64,000 nucleotides of DNA from Nonomuraea montanisoli (GCF_013363975.1 NZ_JABWGN010000006.1:62001-126000), one strand, 5' to 3'. Numbered from the stretch's first letter, positions 1 through 8,772 are shown. Notes: generated by a model not told the origin, from the sequence alone. Numbers and translations: made by a program.

Positions 1-1
1 C

Positions 2-370
2 AGCGGGCTGGCGGGCATGCGGGAACGGGTGCGCGCGCTGGGCGGCACGCTGACGGCGGGGCCGCGCGAGGACGGCGGCTGGCTCCTCACCGCCACCCTC
101 CCCGGGCCGCCCGGACCCGCCGGGCCCGCGGCTCCCTCCTCCGGCGGCCTGTCCGCCTTCTTCGGCTGCGAGCGCGCGCCCCAGGAGACCGCCGGGCCCG
201 GCCCCGACGGGGACCTCGCGGACGGAGGCGACCTCGCGGATGACGGCGAGCTCGCGGGCGGTGGCGACCTCGCGGATGACGGCGAGCTCGCGGGCGGTGG
301 CGAGCTCGCGGGCGGCGGCGGCCCGGTGCGGGGCGCGGGCGGCTCCGCGGCCGGCAAGGGGGCCGCGTGA
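2..370 (+). CDS. Sensor histidine kinase, C-terminal end (partial)
   Basis: The reading frame is open from the left edge and begins with a GLAGMRERV-type segment, the G2-box region of the HATPase domain in NarL/DegS-type kinases. A final beta-strand segment (LTATLP) follows. About 80 residues beyond the ATPase fold are low complexity and include a short GDLADDGELAGGG-type repeat, which is not part of the kinase family. The stop overlaps the GTG of the response regulator by four bases (GTGA), so the two form a translationally coupled two-component system. The input domain and stimulus lie outside the window. Confidence 0.85.
   Translation, partial: SGLAGMRERVRALGGTLTAGPREDGGWLLTATLPGPPGPAGPAAPSSGGLSAFFGCERAPQETAGPGPDGDLADGGDLADDGELAGGGDLADDGELAGGGELAGGGGPVRGAGGSAAGKGAA
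211..324 (+). repeat. Minisatellite in the histidine kinase tail
   Basis: Imperfect direct repeats built from units like gacctcgcggatgacggcga and gagctcgcgggcggtggc lie inside the 3' end of the kinase gene. They encode the acidic/glycine-rich GDLADDGELAGGG tail. The units are in frame, so copy number can change without breaking the protein. Confidence 0.8.
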
Positions 371-1074
371 TCCGTGTGCTCGTCGCCGACGACCAGGCGC
401 TCGTCCGGGCCGGCGTCCGCATGCTGCTGCAGGCCGCGGGCGACATGGAGGTGGTCGCCGAGGCGCAGGACGGGGCCGAGGCGGTCCGCCAGGCCGAGCG
501 CCACGTGCCCGACGTCATCCTCATGGACCTGCGGATGCCCCGCGTGGACGGCCTGGAGGCCATCCGCCGCGTCCTCGCCGCCCGCCCCGCCGCCAGGATC
601 GTCGTGCTCACCACGTTCGCCGAGGACGCCGACGTGCACGCCGCCCTGCGCGCCGGCGCGGTCGGCTTCCTCGTCAAGGACGACGAGCCCGAGCGCATGG
701 TGGACGCCGTGCGCAAGGCCGCCGCCGGCGAACAGCTCCTCGCCCCGTCCGTGCTGCGCCGCGTCGTCGAGGGCTTCCTGGCCGCCGGCGACCGCGCCGC
801 CGCGCCCGCGCCCGCCGGCCTGACCGAACGCGAGCTGGAGGTCCTCGCCCTCGTCGGCACCGGCCTGTCCAACGCCGAGATCGCCGAACGGCTGCACGTC
901 GGCGTGACCACGGTCAAGACCCACGTCGGCGCCGCCATGGACAAGCTCGGGCTGCGCAACCGCATCCAGGCGGCCGTCGTCGCCCACCGGATGGGCCTGG
1001 TGGACGCCTCCTTCCGTCCCGTGCGCCCCACACGTCATCCCGGGGGCGGACCCGCGAATAACCCGGCAGGCTGA
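367..1074 (+). CDS. Response regulator, NarL/FixJ family
   Basis: This is the cytoplasmic DNA-binding partner of the kinase that ends in the same operon. The receiver domain (residues 1-120) has the acidic pair D9/D10, phospho-acceptor D54 in ILMDLRMP, T82 and K104. A LuxR-type helix-turn-helix spans about 152-208 (LTERELEVL, TVKTHVGAAMDKL). The GTG start overlaps the kinase stop. The last ~25 residues are a proline/arginine-rich extension not typical of the family. The target genes cannot be told from sequence. Confidence 0.95.
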   Translation: MIRVLVADDQALVRAGVRMLLQAAGDMEVVAEAQDGAEAVRQAERHVPDVILMDLRMPRVDGLEAIRRVLAARPAARIVVLTTFAEDADVHAALRAGAVGFLVKDDEPERMVDAVRKAAAGEQLLAPSVLRRVVEGFLAAGDRAAAPAPAGLTERELEVLALVGTGLSNAEIAERLHVGVTTVKTHVGAAMDKLGLRNRIQAAVVAHRMGLVDASFRPVRPTRHPGGGPANNPAG

Positions 1075-1138
1075 CGACCGCCCACGGCCCCGGCCGAAAG
1101 CATGTGGATCCCTCACATCTCCAGGAAGGACCACATCC

Positions 1139-1555
1139 ATGCAGGAGACCGTGGCCACGGCCGCGCCCCGTCAATCCGGGCAGGTGTCCGCCGGGCTGCT
1201 GTACGGGCTGCGCATCGTCGTCGTCGCGCAGGCGGCGTCCCTCCTCGTCGCCGCCTCGCTGGCCGGTCAGGCGGTCGGCGCCGGCGAGGCGATGCGCGAG
1301 GCCCACGTCATGGCCGGGATGGTCGTCCATCTCGTCGCGCTCGTGCAGGTCGTCCTCGCCGTGCTCGTCTGGCGGCCGGGACGCGGGGCGGGCTGGCCCG
1401 CGCTGGCGAGCGTGGCGCTGCTCGTCGTCGGCATGGCCCAGCACGTCACCTGGCTCTGGCTCGGCGCCCACGTGCCGAACGGGGTCGTCCTGTTCGGGCT
1501 GATCACGGCCATGCTCGTCTGGACCTGGTCCCCGCGGGCGGCCGTTCGCCGCTAA
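1139..1555 (+). CDS. Small integral membrane protein, function unknown
   Basis: 138 residues with about four hydrophobic segments (roughly 26-46, 56-78, 87-108 and 114-130) and short loops, so an inner-membrane protein. The ATG has an AGGAAGG ribosome binding site about 10 bases upstream. I recognise no catalytic motif. It sits 64 bases after the response regulator and 10 bases before trpF, so it may be transcribed with either. Confidence 0.7.
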   Translation: MQETVATAAPRQSGQVSAGLLYGLRIVVVAQAASLLVAASLAGQAVGAGEAMREAHVMAGMVVHLVALVQVVLAVLVWRPGRGAGWPALASVALLVVGMAQHVTWLWLGAHVPNGVVLFGLITAMLVWTWSPRAAVRR

Positions 1556-1565
1556 CCTCGACCGT

Positions 1566-2159
1566 GTGCATGTGAAGATCTGCGGGCTCAGCGAGCCCGG
1601 CCACGTGGAGACGGCCGTCGAGGCGGGCGCGGACGCCATCGGGTTCGTGCTGACCCGCAGCCCGCGCCGGGTCACCCCCGAACGGGCGGCGGAGCTGGCC
1701 GCGCTGGTGCCCGCCCACGTGCTCACCGTGGGCGTCTTCCGCGGCGAGGACCCGGCCCAGGTGCGCGCGGCGACCCTCGCCGCCGGCCTCCGGGCCGTGC
1801 AGCTGCACGGGCACCACCCGCACGCCGACTTCACGGCGCTGAAGGACCTCGGGCTGACCCTGGTACGGGCCGTGGACGCCGAGGCCGACCTGCGGTGCGG
1901 CGCCTACGACGAGGACCTGCTCATCGTCGACGCGCCCCGCCCCGGCTCGGGGGAGCCGTGGGACTGGGCGGCCGTGCGCGGCCGTCCCTCGGGCCGCTGG
2001 CTGCTGGCGGGCGGCCTCGACCCGGCCAACGTGGCCACCGCGATCGAGGCGGCCCGGCCGTGGGGGGTGGACGTGTCGAGCGGCGTCGAGGTGGCGCCGG
2101 GCGTCAAGGACCCGGGGCTGATCCGCGACTTCGTCGCCGCGGCCCGGGGCGCTCGATGA
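1566..2159 (+). CDS. trpF: Phosphoribosylanthranilate isomerase
   Basis: Catalyses the Amadori rearrangement of phosphoribosylanthranilate in tryptophan biosynthesis. The N-terminus is the family signature KICGL with catalytic Cys6. The general acid Asp122 lies in IVDAPRPGSG, and the phosphate-binding strands LAGGLDPANV (147-156) and DVSSGVE (169-175) are present. At 197 residues it is a standard single-domain TIM barrel. The start is GTG, and no other trp gene is in the window. The stop overlaps the next start as ATGA. Confidence 0.95.
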   Translation: MHVKICGLSEPGHVETAVEAGADAIGFVLTRSPRRVTPERAAELAALVPAHVLTVGVFRGEDPAQVRAATLAAGLRAVQLHGHHPHADFTALKDLGLTLVRAVDAEADLRCGAYDEDLLIVDAPRPGSGEPWDWAAVRGRPSGRWLLAGGLDPANVATAIEAARPWGVDVSSGVEVAPGVKDPGLIRDFVAAARGAR

Positions 2160-3193
2160 CCACCCACCCCGCTCCTGGCCCGGCCACCGGCGAGGACCCG
2201 CACGCGTCCCCGGCCCCCGGACCCGCCCGGCCGAGCCCCCTCGACGGCGGCCCGCGCGACGACGGCCTACGCAACGGCGGCCTACGCAACGGCGGCCTAC
2301 GTGACGGCGCCCCGCGCGATGGGTGGCCGAGGGGCGACGGCCTGCATGACGGCGGCCTGCGCGATGACGGGCCCAAGGATGACGGCCCGCGCGATGGTGG
2401 GCCGCGCGATGACAGCCCGCGCGACCGTGACGCGGAGCTGGACCGGGTCCTCGCCTTCACCCACGCCTTCGCCCGGCGCAAGGCGGGCCGCGTGCTGGAG
2501 GCGCCCGGCGGCTTCGCCGTGCTGAACGACCGCTACCCCGCCTCCCACGACGACAACCGCCTCGTCATCCCCGCCCCCGCGCGGCCGGGCGGCGCCGTCC
2601 TGCCGGAGGAGGTGCTGCGGGCCGCCGACGAGGTGCTGGCCGGGCGCCGCCACCGCTACGTGTGCGTGGACGACGACACCCTGGGCGCCGCGTACGCCCC
2701 CGCCTTCGCCGCGGCGGGCTACGACCACGAGACCAACCTCGTCATGGTCTTCCGTGGCGTCCCGCCCGCGGACGCGCCGCCGGCGGAGGAGCTGACGCTG
2801 GAGGAGCTGGTGCCCGTCCTGCGCCACGACTGGCGCGAGGCTCTGCCCAACGTCCCCGACGACTCCGTCGAGCAGCTCGCGCTGCGCGTGGCGGAACGGC
2901 GGCGCGGCGCCGACGTGGTCCGCTTCCGCGGCGTGCGCGCCGGCGACGGCGAGATCGCGGCCCGCGCCGAGCTGTACGTCCAGGACGGCGTCGCCCAGAT
3001 CGAGAGCGTCCACACCGGCACCCGCCACCGGGGCCGCGGCCACGCCCGCGCCCTCCTGCGCGCCCTGCTCGCCGAGGCCGCCGGCTGCGAGCCGATCTTC
3101 CTGATCGCCGCCGAGGAGGACTGGCCCAAGGACTTCTACACCCGCCTGGGTTTCCGCACGGCCGGCCGCACCCACGCCTTCCTCCGCCTCTGA
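2156..3193 (+). CDS. GNAT-family N-acetyltransferase with repetitive N-terminus
   Basis: 345 residues if started at the ATG that overlaps the trpF stop. Residues about 30-92 are a run of DDG/GGLRDDGPRDG-like repeats encoded by a DNA minisatellite. The folded part begins near DAELDRVLAF. The acetyl-CoA-binding signature RHRGRGHARALL and a typical terminal segment (FYTRLGFRTAGR) lie in the last 90 residues. The acceptor is unknown. The repeats could mean the true start is nearer residue 90, but I see no better start there; coupling to trpF favours 2156. Confidence 0.8.
   Translation: MTTHPAPGPATGEDPHASPAPGPARPSPLDGGPRDDGLRNGGLRNGGLRDGAPRDGWPRGDGLHDGGLRDDGPKDDGPRDGGPRDDSPRDRDAELDRVLAFTHAFARRKAGRVLEAPGGFAVLNDRYPASHDDNRLVIPAPARPGGAVLPEEVLRAADEVLAGRRHRYVCVDDDTLGAAYAPAFAAAGYDHETNLVMVFRGVPPADAPPAEELTLEELVPVLRHDWREALPNVPDDSVEQLALRVAERRRGADVVRFRGVRAGDGEIAARAELYVQDGVAQIESVHTGTRHRGRGHARALLRALLAEAAGCEPIFLIAAEEDWPKDFYTRLGFRTAGRTHAFLRL
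2236..2430 (+). repeat. Minisatellite at the 5' end of the GNAT gene
   Basis: Tandem variants of gacggcggcctacgcaacggcggcctacg and gatgacggcccgcgcgatgg fill about 195 bp. Units are mostly multiples of three and remain in frame, giving a hydrophilic Asp/Gly/Arg-rich leader. Confidence 0.8.
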
Positions 3194-3311
3194 GGCTCCG
3201 CGTACGCCCGGCAGGGCTCTGAGGCGTCCCCGCACCGGCGGGCGCGGACGGCCCCGGGGAGGCGCGGACGGGCCCGCTGCCGAGCGGTTACGACGCAGTA
3301 GGGTCTGCACC

Positions 3312-3893
3312 GTGAGCGAAACTTCCGCCGAGGACCGCATCTGGACGGTCCCCAACCTGCTGAGCTTCCTGCGACTCCTCGGCGTGCCCGTCTTCCTCTG
3401 GCTGGTCCTCGGGCCGAAGGCGGACGGGTGGGCCATCGCCGTGCTGGCGGTGGCGGGGTTCACCGACTGGCTCGACGGCAAGATCGCCCGCGCGTTCAAC
3501 CAGACCAGCAGGCTCGGCCGGATCATCGACCCGGCCGCCGACAAGCTGTACGTGTTCTCGACCATCGTGGCGCTGCTGGTGCGCGACATCATCCCGTGGT
3601 GGCTGGTCGCCCTCATCCTGGCGCGCGAGCTCTTCGTCGCCTGTTTCATCCCCGTACTCCGTAAACACGGTTACCGGGCACTCCAGGTGCATTTCCTCGG
3701 CAAGGCCGCCATGTTCAATCTCATGTACGCCTTCCCGCTCCTCTTCCTCGCCTCCCACACGGGGTGGTATGCCGAGATGGCGCGCGTCACGGGATGGGCC
3801 TTCGCCGTATGGGGAACAGGTCTGTACTGGTGGGCGGGTGTGTTGTACGTCGTTCAGGTACGCCGGCTCGTAACTGCGACCACGAAGGAGTGA
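3312..3893 (+). CDS. CDP-alcohol phosphatidyltransferase (PgsA family)
   Basis: Membrane enzyme that moves a phosphatidyl group from CDP-diacylglycerol to an alcohol, such as glycerol-3-phosphate or an inositol phosphate. The complete family signature D(x2)DG(x2)AR(x8)G(x3)D(x3)D is present: D52, D55, G56, A59, R60, G69, D73 and D77. About five to six hydrophobic segments fit a six-helix enzyme. The GTG start follows a short leader. The alcohol cannot be decided from sequence. Its position upstream of a garA-gcvP block matches mycobacterial pgsA2 (Rv1822), whose exact substrate is not settled. Confidence 0.9.
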   Translation: MSETSAEDRIWTVPNLLSFLRLLGVPVFLWLVLGPKADGWAIAVLAVAGFTDWLDGKIARAFNQTSRLGRIIDPAADKLYVFSTIVALLVRDIIPWWLVALILARELFVACFIPVLRKHGYRALQVHFLGKAAMFNLMYAFPLLFLASHTGWYAEMARVTGWAFAVWGTGLYWWAGVLYVVQVRRLVTATTKE

Positions 3894-3897
3894 TCGG

Positions 3898-6402
3898 GTG
3901 AAGGCGGTCGTCATGGCGGGCGGGGAGGGCACTCGGCTGCGACCGATGACCGCCAACCAGCCCAAGCCGCTGCTTCCGGTGGTCAACCGGCCGATCATGG
4001 AGCATGTGCTGCGCCTGCTCAAGCGGCACGGGGTGACCGAGACGGTGGTGACGCTCCAGTTCCTGGCCGCGCTCGTGCGCAACTACTTCGGCGACGGCGA
4101 CGAGCTCGGCATGAGCCTCCAGTACGCCACCGAGGACGTCCCGCTGGGCACCGCGGGAAGCGTCAAGAACGCCGCCGACCGCCTCCGGGACGACCGCTTC
4201 CTGGTCATCTCCGGCGACGCCCTCACCGATATCGATTTGTCGGATATGGTGCGTTTTCACCGAGAAAATGGCGCTCTCATTACCATCGGGCTGAAGCGGG
4301 TGCCGAATCCGCTGGAGTTCGGGATCGTCATCATCGACGAGGCCGGCCGCGTGCAGCGCTTCCTGGAGAAGCCGACCTGGGGCCAGGTCTTCTCCGACAC
4401 CGTCAACACCGGCGTGTACGTCATGGAGCCCGAGGTCCTCGACCACGTGGCCTCCGGGGAGCCCGTCGACTGGTCCTCCGACGTCTTCCCCCGCCTGCTG
4501 GCGAGCGGCGCCCCCATCTTCGGCTACGTCGCCGACGGCTACTGGGAGGACGTCGGCACCCACGAGAGCTACCTCAAGGCCCAGGCCGACGCCCTGTCCG
4601 GCAAGGTCAGACTGGACATCGGCGGCTTCGAGCTGTCGCCGGGCGTCTGGGTCGCCGAGTCGGCCTCCGTCGACCCCGACGCGACGCTGAAGGGCCCGCT
4701 GCTCATCGGCGACTACGCCAAGGTCGAGGCGGGCGCCGAGCTGCGCGAGTACACCGTCCTCGGCAACAACGCGGTCGTGCGCGAGGGCGCCTTCCTGCAC
4801 AGGGCCGTCGTCCACGACAACGTCTACCTCGGCCCCGGCGCCCACCTGCGCGGCTGCGTCGTCGGCAAGAGCACCGACATCATGACGGGCGCCCGCATCG
4901 AGGAGAACGCCGTCATCGGCGACGAGTGCGTCATCGAGCCCGAGGCGTACGTCTCCAGCGGCGTCAAGGTCTACCCGTTCAAGACCATCGAGGCCGGGGC
5001 CGTCGTCAACACCAGCGTCATCTGGGAGTCGCGCGGCCAGCGCAACCTGTTCGGCCCGCGCGGCGTCAGCGGCCTGGTCAACGTCGAGATCACCCCCGAG
5101 CTGTGCGTACGGCTGGCCAGCGCGTACGCCACCACCCTGAAGAAGGGCGCGCACGTCGTCACCTCGCGCGACGCCTCGCTCGCGGCCAGGGCGCTCAAGC
5201 GGGCCGTGATCAGCGCGCTCACCGCCAGCGCCATCAACGTGCTCGACCTGGAGGCCGCCCCGCTGCCGGTGGCCCGCTTCCACACCGCCCGCGACTCGGC
5301 CGCCGGCGGCATCGCCCTGCGCACCACCGCCGGCGACCCGCAGAGCGTGGACATCGTCATCATGGACGACCGGGGCGCCGACCTGCCCGCCGGCGCCCAG
5401 CGCAAGCTGGAGCGCGTCTTCTCCCGCCAGGAGTTCCGCCGGGCCTTCCCCGGCGAGATCGCCGAGCTGCACTACCCGGCGCGGGTCGTCGAGGACTACA
5501 CCCACGAGCTGCTGCGCCGGGTCGACATGAGCGGCATCGCCGGCATGAAGGTCGTCGTCGACTGCGCGGGCGGCACCTCCTCGCTGGTCCTGCCGACCCT
5601 GCTCGGCCGCGTCGGCGTCGAGGTGCTGACCGTCAACGCCCGGCTCGACGACGCCTCGCCGACCGAGACGCTCGCCGAGCGCCGCCGCGACCTGCAACGC
5701 CTCTCGGAGTTGGTCAGCTCCTCGCGCGCCGCGTTCGGCGTCCGCTTCGACCCGGTCGGCGAGCGGATCGCGCTGGTGGACGAGATGGGACAGCTCATCG
5801 GCGAGGAGCGCGCCCTGCTCGTGGTGCTCGACCTGGTGGCCGCCGAGCGCCAGGGCGGCCAGGTGGCGCTGCCCGTCACCACCACCCGGGTGGCCGAGCA
5901 GGTGTGCCGCTTCCACGGCGTGCAGGTGCAGTGGACCCCGACCGCCCTGGACGCCCTCACCTCGGCCGCCGCCGGCGAGGACATGATCTTCGCGGGCGAC
6001 GGGCGGGGCGGCTTCGTCGTGCCCGAGTTCAGCCCGGCCGTCGACGGCCTGGCGGCGTTCATGCGGCTGCTCGGCCTGGTGGCCCGCACCCGGCTCTCGC
6101 TCAGCCAGATCGACGCCCGCATCCCCGAGGCCAAGCTGCTCAAGCGCACCGTGCCGACGCGCTGGGCGGCCAAGGGCGCGGTCATGCGCTCGGTCATCGA
6201 GGCCGTGGAGGCGTCCGCCGAGGGGCACCGCATCGACACGACCGACGGGGTGCGGGTCGTCGGCGAGGACGGGAGCTGGGTGCTGATCATCCCCGCCGCC
6301 ACGGAGCCGGTCACCGACCTGTGGGCCGAGGCCCACGACGTCGACACGGCGCAGGCCCTCGTCGAGCGCTGGGCGCGCATCGTCGAATCCGGCGCGTCCT
6401 GA
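3898..6402 (+). CDS. NDP-sugar pyrophosphorylase fused to a degenerate phosphomannomutase-like domain
   Basis: 834 residues in three parts. Residues 1-235 are a nucleotidyltransferase with GGEGTRLRP (8-16) and KPLLPV, as in mannose-1-phosphate guanylyltransferases. Residues about 250-385 are a left-handed beta-helix of hexapeptide repeats. Residues 385-834 follow the phosphohexomutase fold, but its catalytic loops are replaced: there is no TASHNP serine loop, DGDADR reads DPVGER, and the sugar loop reads GDGRGG. A role making GDP-mannose or a similar sugar nucleotide is likely; mutase activity is doubtful. The GTG start lies 4 bases after the phosphatidyltransferase, so the two form an operon. 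Confidence 0.88.
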   Translation: MKAVVMAGGEGTRLRPMTANQPKPLLPVVNRPIMEHVLRLLKRHGVTETVVTLQFLAALVRNYFGDGDELGMSLQYATEDVPLGTAGSVKNAADRLRDDRFLVISGDALTDIDLSDMVRFHRENGALITIGLKRVPNPLEFGIVIIDEAGRVQRFLEKPTWGQVFSDTVNTGVYVMEPEVLDHVASGEPVDWSSDVFPRLLASGAPIFGYVADGYWEDVGTHESYLKAQADALSGKVRLDIGGFELSPGVWVAESASVDPDATLKGPLLIGDYAKVEAGAELREYTVLGNNAVVREGAFLHRAVVHDNVYLGPGAHLRGCVVGKSTDIMTGARIEENAVIGDECVIEPEAYVSSGVKVYPFKTIEAGAVVNTSVIWESRGQRNLFGPRGVSGLVNVEITPELCVRLASAYATTLKKGAHVVTSRDASLAARALKRAVISALTASAINVLDLEAAPLPVARFHTARDSAAGGIALRTTAGDPQSVDIVIMDDRGADLPAGAQRKLERVFSRQEFRRAFPGEIAELHYPARVVEDYTHELLRRVDMSGIAGMKVVVDCAGGTSSLVLPTLLGRVGVEVLTVNARLDDASPTETLAERRRDLQRLSELVSSSRAAFGVRFDPVGERIALVDEMGQLIGEERALLVVLDLVAAERQGGQVALPVTTTRVAEQVCRFHGVQVQWTPTALDALTSAAAGEDMIFAGDGRGGFVVPEFSPAVDGLAAFMRLLGLVARTRLSLSQIDARIPEAKLLKRTVPTRWAAKGAVMRSVIEAVEASAEGHRIDTTDGVRVVGEDGSWVLIIPAATEPVTDLWAEAHDVDTAQALVERWARIVESGAS

Positions 6403-6456
6403 CCGGGGCGCAGAGCGCGTCCTGACCGGGGCGCGTAGCACGTCCTGACGGGGCGG
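6394..6456 (+). repeat. Three 23-bp tandem repeats spanning the stop codon
   Basis: The unit gcgtcctgaccggggcg plus a 6-base spacer occurs three times at a 23-bp period. The first copy contains the gene's own TGA (6400-6402); later TGAs are at 6423 and 6446. Because 23 is not a multiple of three, the TGAs fall in all three frames. Confidence 0.85.
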
Positions 6457-6757
6457 AGCGCCCCAGAGTCCCGGTGGGGCTCCTTTTGGGCAGCTCTTGA
6501 GAGGAATGTCACCGCGTGTAACGGCCCCAGGGGTTCGCGCCGGGCCCGGCAAGATCGTATTGTGGAAACGCGCGGCGGCATGGACCATCAGGCGCGGGCG
6601 GCGGTAACTTTGTCACCGTCCGAACCTGTCGTCCAGCGCCCCGCCTTGACCTTTGCCGTTCAGCAGCGTAAGTTGCGGCATTCGCAAACTTGAAGAGCGA
6701 AGCGAGGCGCGCCGAGCACCGTCGCCGCGTCTTCGCGGTAGGAGGCCGAGCCGATCG
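6457..6757. other. Intergenic region before the FHA gene
   Basis: About 300 bases without a gene. It holds the promoter at 6646-6674 and the ribosome binding site AGGAGG (6739-6744). I see no terminator with a T-run. In mycobacteria this position carries the DUF881/sbp/gcvH genes; nothing resembling them is here. Confidence 0.6.
6646..6674 (+). promoter_or_regulatory. Housekeeping-type promoter of the FHA gene
   Basis: TTGACC (-35) and TAAGTT (-10) are separated by exactly 17 bases, a good match to the actinobacterial primary sigma consensus. Transcription would start near 6681, about 77 bases before the ATG at 6758. The -10 lies in an imperfect inverted repeat (6670-6691, AAGTTGCG ... CGCAAACTT) that could be an operator. 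Confidence 0.65.
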
Positions 6758-7270
6758 ATGCCGAGCGTCTACTGCACGCAGTGCGGGCACGCCAACCCCG
6801 AGGATGCCCGTTTCTGTTCCCGTTGTGGGTCACCGCTGACCAGACCCGAGGTCGCCGGGGACACCACGTCGACGATCTCCGTCGCGGGAATCGAGGCGTA
6901 CGAGGCTGAGACCGGCGACATGCTCCTCGCCGAGCGGGCGCTGGTGGAGCAGCTCCCGCCCGGGACGGCGTTGCTCACCGTGACCAGGGGTCCCAACCAG
7001 GGGAGCCGGTTCCGCCTCGACAAGGACCTCACCACCACGGGCCGCCATCCCGAGAGCGACATCTTCCTCGACGACATCACGGTCTCGCGCCGCCACGTCG
7101 AGTTCTACCGGCACCGGGGCGGCCAGTTCTCCGTGCGCGACGTGGGCAGCCTCAACGGCACCTACGTCAACAGGGAGCGCATCGAGGAGGTGCCGCTGCA
7201 CTCCGGCGACGAGGTACAGATCGGCAAGTTCCGGCTGCTGTTCCTGATGCGGACCGCCGCCGGCGCATGA
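6758..7270 (+). CDS. garA: Zinc-ribbon FHA-domain protein, GarA/OdhI-like
   Basis: 170 residues. An N-terminal zinc ribbon has C6, C9, C20 and C23. A linker with the threonine cluster TTST (36-39) corresponds to the ETTS phosphorylation motif of GarA/OdhI. A C-terminal FHA domain shows GRHPESDIFL, SRRHVEF and LNGTYVN. In the family, phosphorylation by PknB/PknG-type kinases switches the FHA domain off its 2-oxoglutarate-metabolising partners; transfer of that role here is inference. The zinc ribbon is not in mycobacterial GarA. The 6758 ATG is chosen for its AGGAGG and because the earlier in-frame ATG lies upstream of the predicted transcription start. Confidence 0.85.
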   Translation: MPSVYCTQCGHANPEDARFCSRCGSPLTRPEVAGDTTSTISVAGIEAYEAETGDMLLAERALVEQLPPGTALLTVTRGPNQGSRFRLDKDLTTTGRHPESDIFLDDITVSRRHVEFYRHRGGQFSVRDVGSLNGTYVNRERIEEVPLHSGDEVQIGKFRLLFLMRTAAGA

Positions 7271-7287
7271 GCGAGCGCAGCGAGCGA

Positions 7288-7319
7288 CCCGTGGACGCGC
7301 TCCCGCGCGCGTCCACGGG
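7288..7319. terminator. Strong hairpin between the FHA gene and ftsR
   Basis: A perfect 13-bp stem CCCGTGGACGCGC / GCGCGTCCACGGG with a 6-base loop. There is no T-run. It probably terminates or attenuates transcription between the FHA gene and the downstream merR-type gene. Confidence 0.7.
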
Positions 7320-7337
7320 GTCGACGGAGGAGGTCGC

Positions 7338-8003
7338 ATGACCGCGCAGGCGGCGCGCTCGCACATGAGCATCGGCGAGGTGCTGGCCCTCCTGCGGGTC
7401 GAGTTCCCCGACGTCACGATCTCCAAGATCCGCTTCCTGGAGGGTGAGGGGCTCATCGAGCCGGAGCGCAGCCCCTCGGGGTTCCGCAAGTTCACCCACC
7501 TGCACGTGGAGCAGCTGCGCTACATCCTCACCGAGCAGCGCGACCACTACCTGCCGCTGCGGGTGATCAAGGACAAGATGGCCGAGGACTTCGGCCGCCC
7601 GCGCGCCGTCCCGGACGCCGGCTCCGCCGAGCCGGAGGTCCGGCTCAGCCGCGCCGAGCTGCTGGAGCAGGCCGGGATCGACGACGAGACGCTCACCGAG
7701 CTGGAGGACTACGGCCTGCTCGCGGCCCGCGCCCGGCGCTACGACGACAACGCGCTGGCCGTGGCGCGGGCCGTCGGCTCGCTGGCCCGCTTCGGCCTGC
7801 ACGCCCGCCACCTGCGCGCCGTCAAGGCGGCGGCCGAGCGCGAGTGCGGCCTGGTCGAGCAGGCGGTCGCGCCGGTGCTCAGACGCCGGGCCCCGGGCGC
7901 GATCGGCGAGGCCGACGAGGCGGCCAGGGAGCTGTCGGCGCTGCTGCTCGACCTGCACGCCGCGCTGCTGCGCGACGGCGTGCGCACCGTGCTGAGGGGC
8001 TGA
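7338..8003 (+). CDS. ftsR: MerR-family regulator, FtsR/Rv1828 type
   Basis: 221 residues. A winged helix-turn-helix is at the N-terminus (SIGEVLALLRVEFPDVTISKIRFLEGEGLIEPERSPSGFRKF, ~15-57), followed by a helical region and no metal-binding cysteines. FtsR is known in Corynebacterium as an activator of ftsZ and its mycobacterial counterpart is Rv1828; identity rests on HTH sequence and gene order next to garA and the bifunctional nuclease. The ATG follows a GGAGGAGG site. A duplex-recognising homodimer is expected. Confidence 0.85.
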   Translation: MTAQAARSHMSIGEVLALLRVEFPDVTISKIRFLEGEGLIEPERSPSGFRKFTHLHVEQLRYILTEQRDHYLPLRVIKDKMAEDFGRPRAVPDAGSAEPEVRLSRAELLEQAGIDDETLTELEDYGLLAARARRYDDNALAVARAVGSLARFGLHARHLRAVKAAAERECGLVEQAVAPVLRRRAPGAIGEADEAARELSALLLDLHAALLRDGVRTVLRG

Positions 8004-8153
8004 ACCGCGCCGCCCCGCACGGGTGAGCGCTTCGGGCAGATTCGGGGCCGCACCGGCGGACATACGGCACCCGCCGGGTGTTACGTTGAAATGCATAAGC
8101 GAACCAGCAATGAGCTGTGCCGGGTCGCCGGCCAGTCGAATACGGAGCAGCCC

Positions 8154-8624
8154 GTGTTGCAGATGGAGGTCGTGGGCGTTCGGGTAGAGATGCCCACAAA
8201 TCAGCCGATCGTCCTGCTCAAGGAGGCACACGGGGAGCGGTTCCTGCCCATCTGGATCGGCATGACCGAGGCCACGGCCATCGCGCTGGCCCAGGCGGAG
8301 GAGCCCCCGCCCCGGCCGCTGACGCACGACCTGTTCAGGGACGTGCTGAGCGCTCTCGGTGTCGGCCTGCGCGCCGTCAACATCGTCGCCCTGCGCGACG
8401 GCATCTTCTTCGCCGACCTGGTGTTCTCCAACGGCGTGGAGGTCAGCGCCCGGCCGTCCGACTCGATCGCCCTGGCGCTGCGCACGGGGGCGCGCATCTT
8501 CGCCAGCGAGGAGGTCGTCCAGGAGGCCGGAGTGATCATCCCCGACGACCAGGAGGACGAGGTGGAGAAGTTCAGGGAGTTCCTTGACACGATCACCCCC
8601 GAGGACTTCGGCCGGGCGGGGTAG
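8154..8624 (+). CDS. Bifunctional nuclease family protein (DUF151), Rv1829-like
   Basis: 156 residues from the GTG at 8154, which has GGAG six bases upstream. An in-frame ATG at 8091 would add 21 residues unlike the family. The body has the family pattern: NQPIVLLKEAHGERFLPIWIGMTEA, PRPLTHDLFRDVL and ARPSDSIALALRTG. Plant and bacterial members show RNase/DNase activity, but the role in actinomycetes is unclear. It lies between two MerR genes exactly as in the mycobacterial Rv1828-Rv1830 block. Confidence 0.88.
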   Translation: MLQMEVVGVRVEMPTNQPIVLLKEAHGERFLPIWIGMTEATAIALAQAEEPPPRPLTHDLFRDVLSALGVGLRAVNIVALRDGIFFADLVFSNGVEVSARPSDSIALALRTGARIFASEEVVQEAGVIIPDDQEDEVEKFREFLDTITPEDFGRAG

Positions 8625-8668
8625 GTATTTCAGTGCATTTACGCTTCACGACGCGCCGAGCCGGATCG

Positions 8669-8697
8669 TTGACTGAGCATGGTCACGGTCCTACGGT
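8669..8697 (+). promoter_or_regulatory. Promoter of the second MerR gene
   Basis: TTGACT and TACGGT separated by 17 bases, a good primary-sigma match about 75 bases upstream of the GTG at 8773. It shows the second MerR gene can be expressed separately from the nuclease gene. Confidence 0.6.
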
Positions 8698-8772
8698 GCA
8701 AGTGAAACCCGTGGCCGCCTTTTTACGAACCCCCAGATCAGGTCACGGGATGAGAGAAAGCCGGAGGTCCGC

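Noticed and set aside
3787..6588. 933-codon minus-strand frame opposite the nucleotidyltransferase gene
   Set aside because: It is a GC-skew shadow: composition is Gly/Ala/Arg/Val/His-rich without domains, and the opposite strand carries a fully recognisable enzyme.
8091..8153. 21-codon extension of the bifunctional nuclease
   Set aside because: Has no ribosome binding site and is unlike the family N-terminus, which starts at the GTG at 8154.
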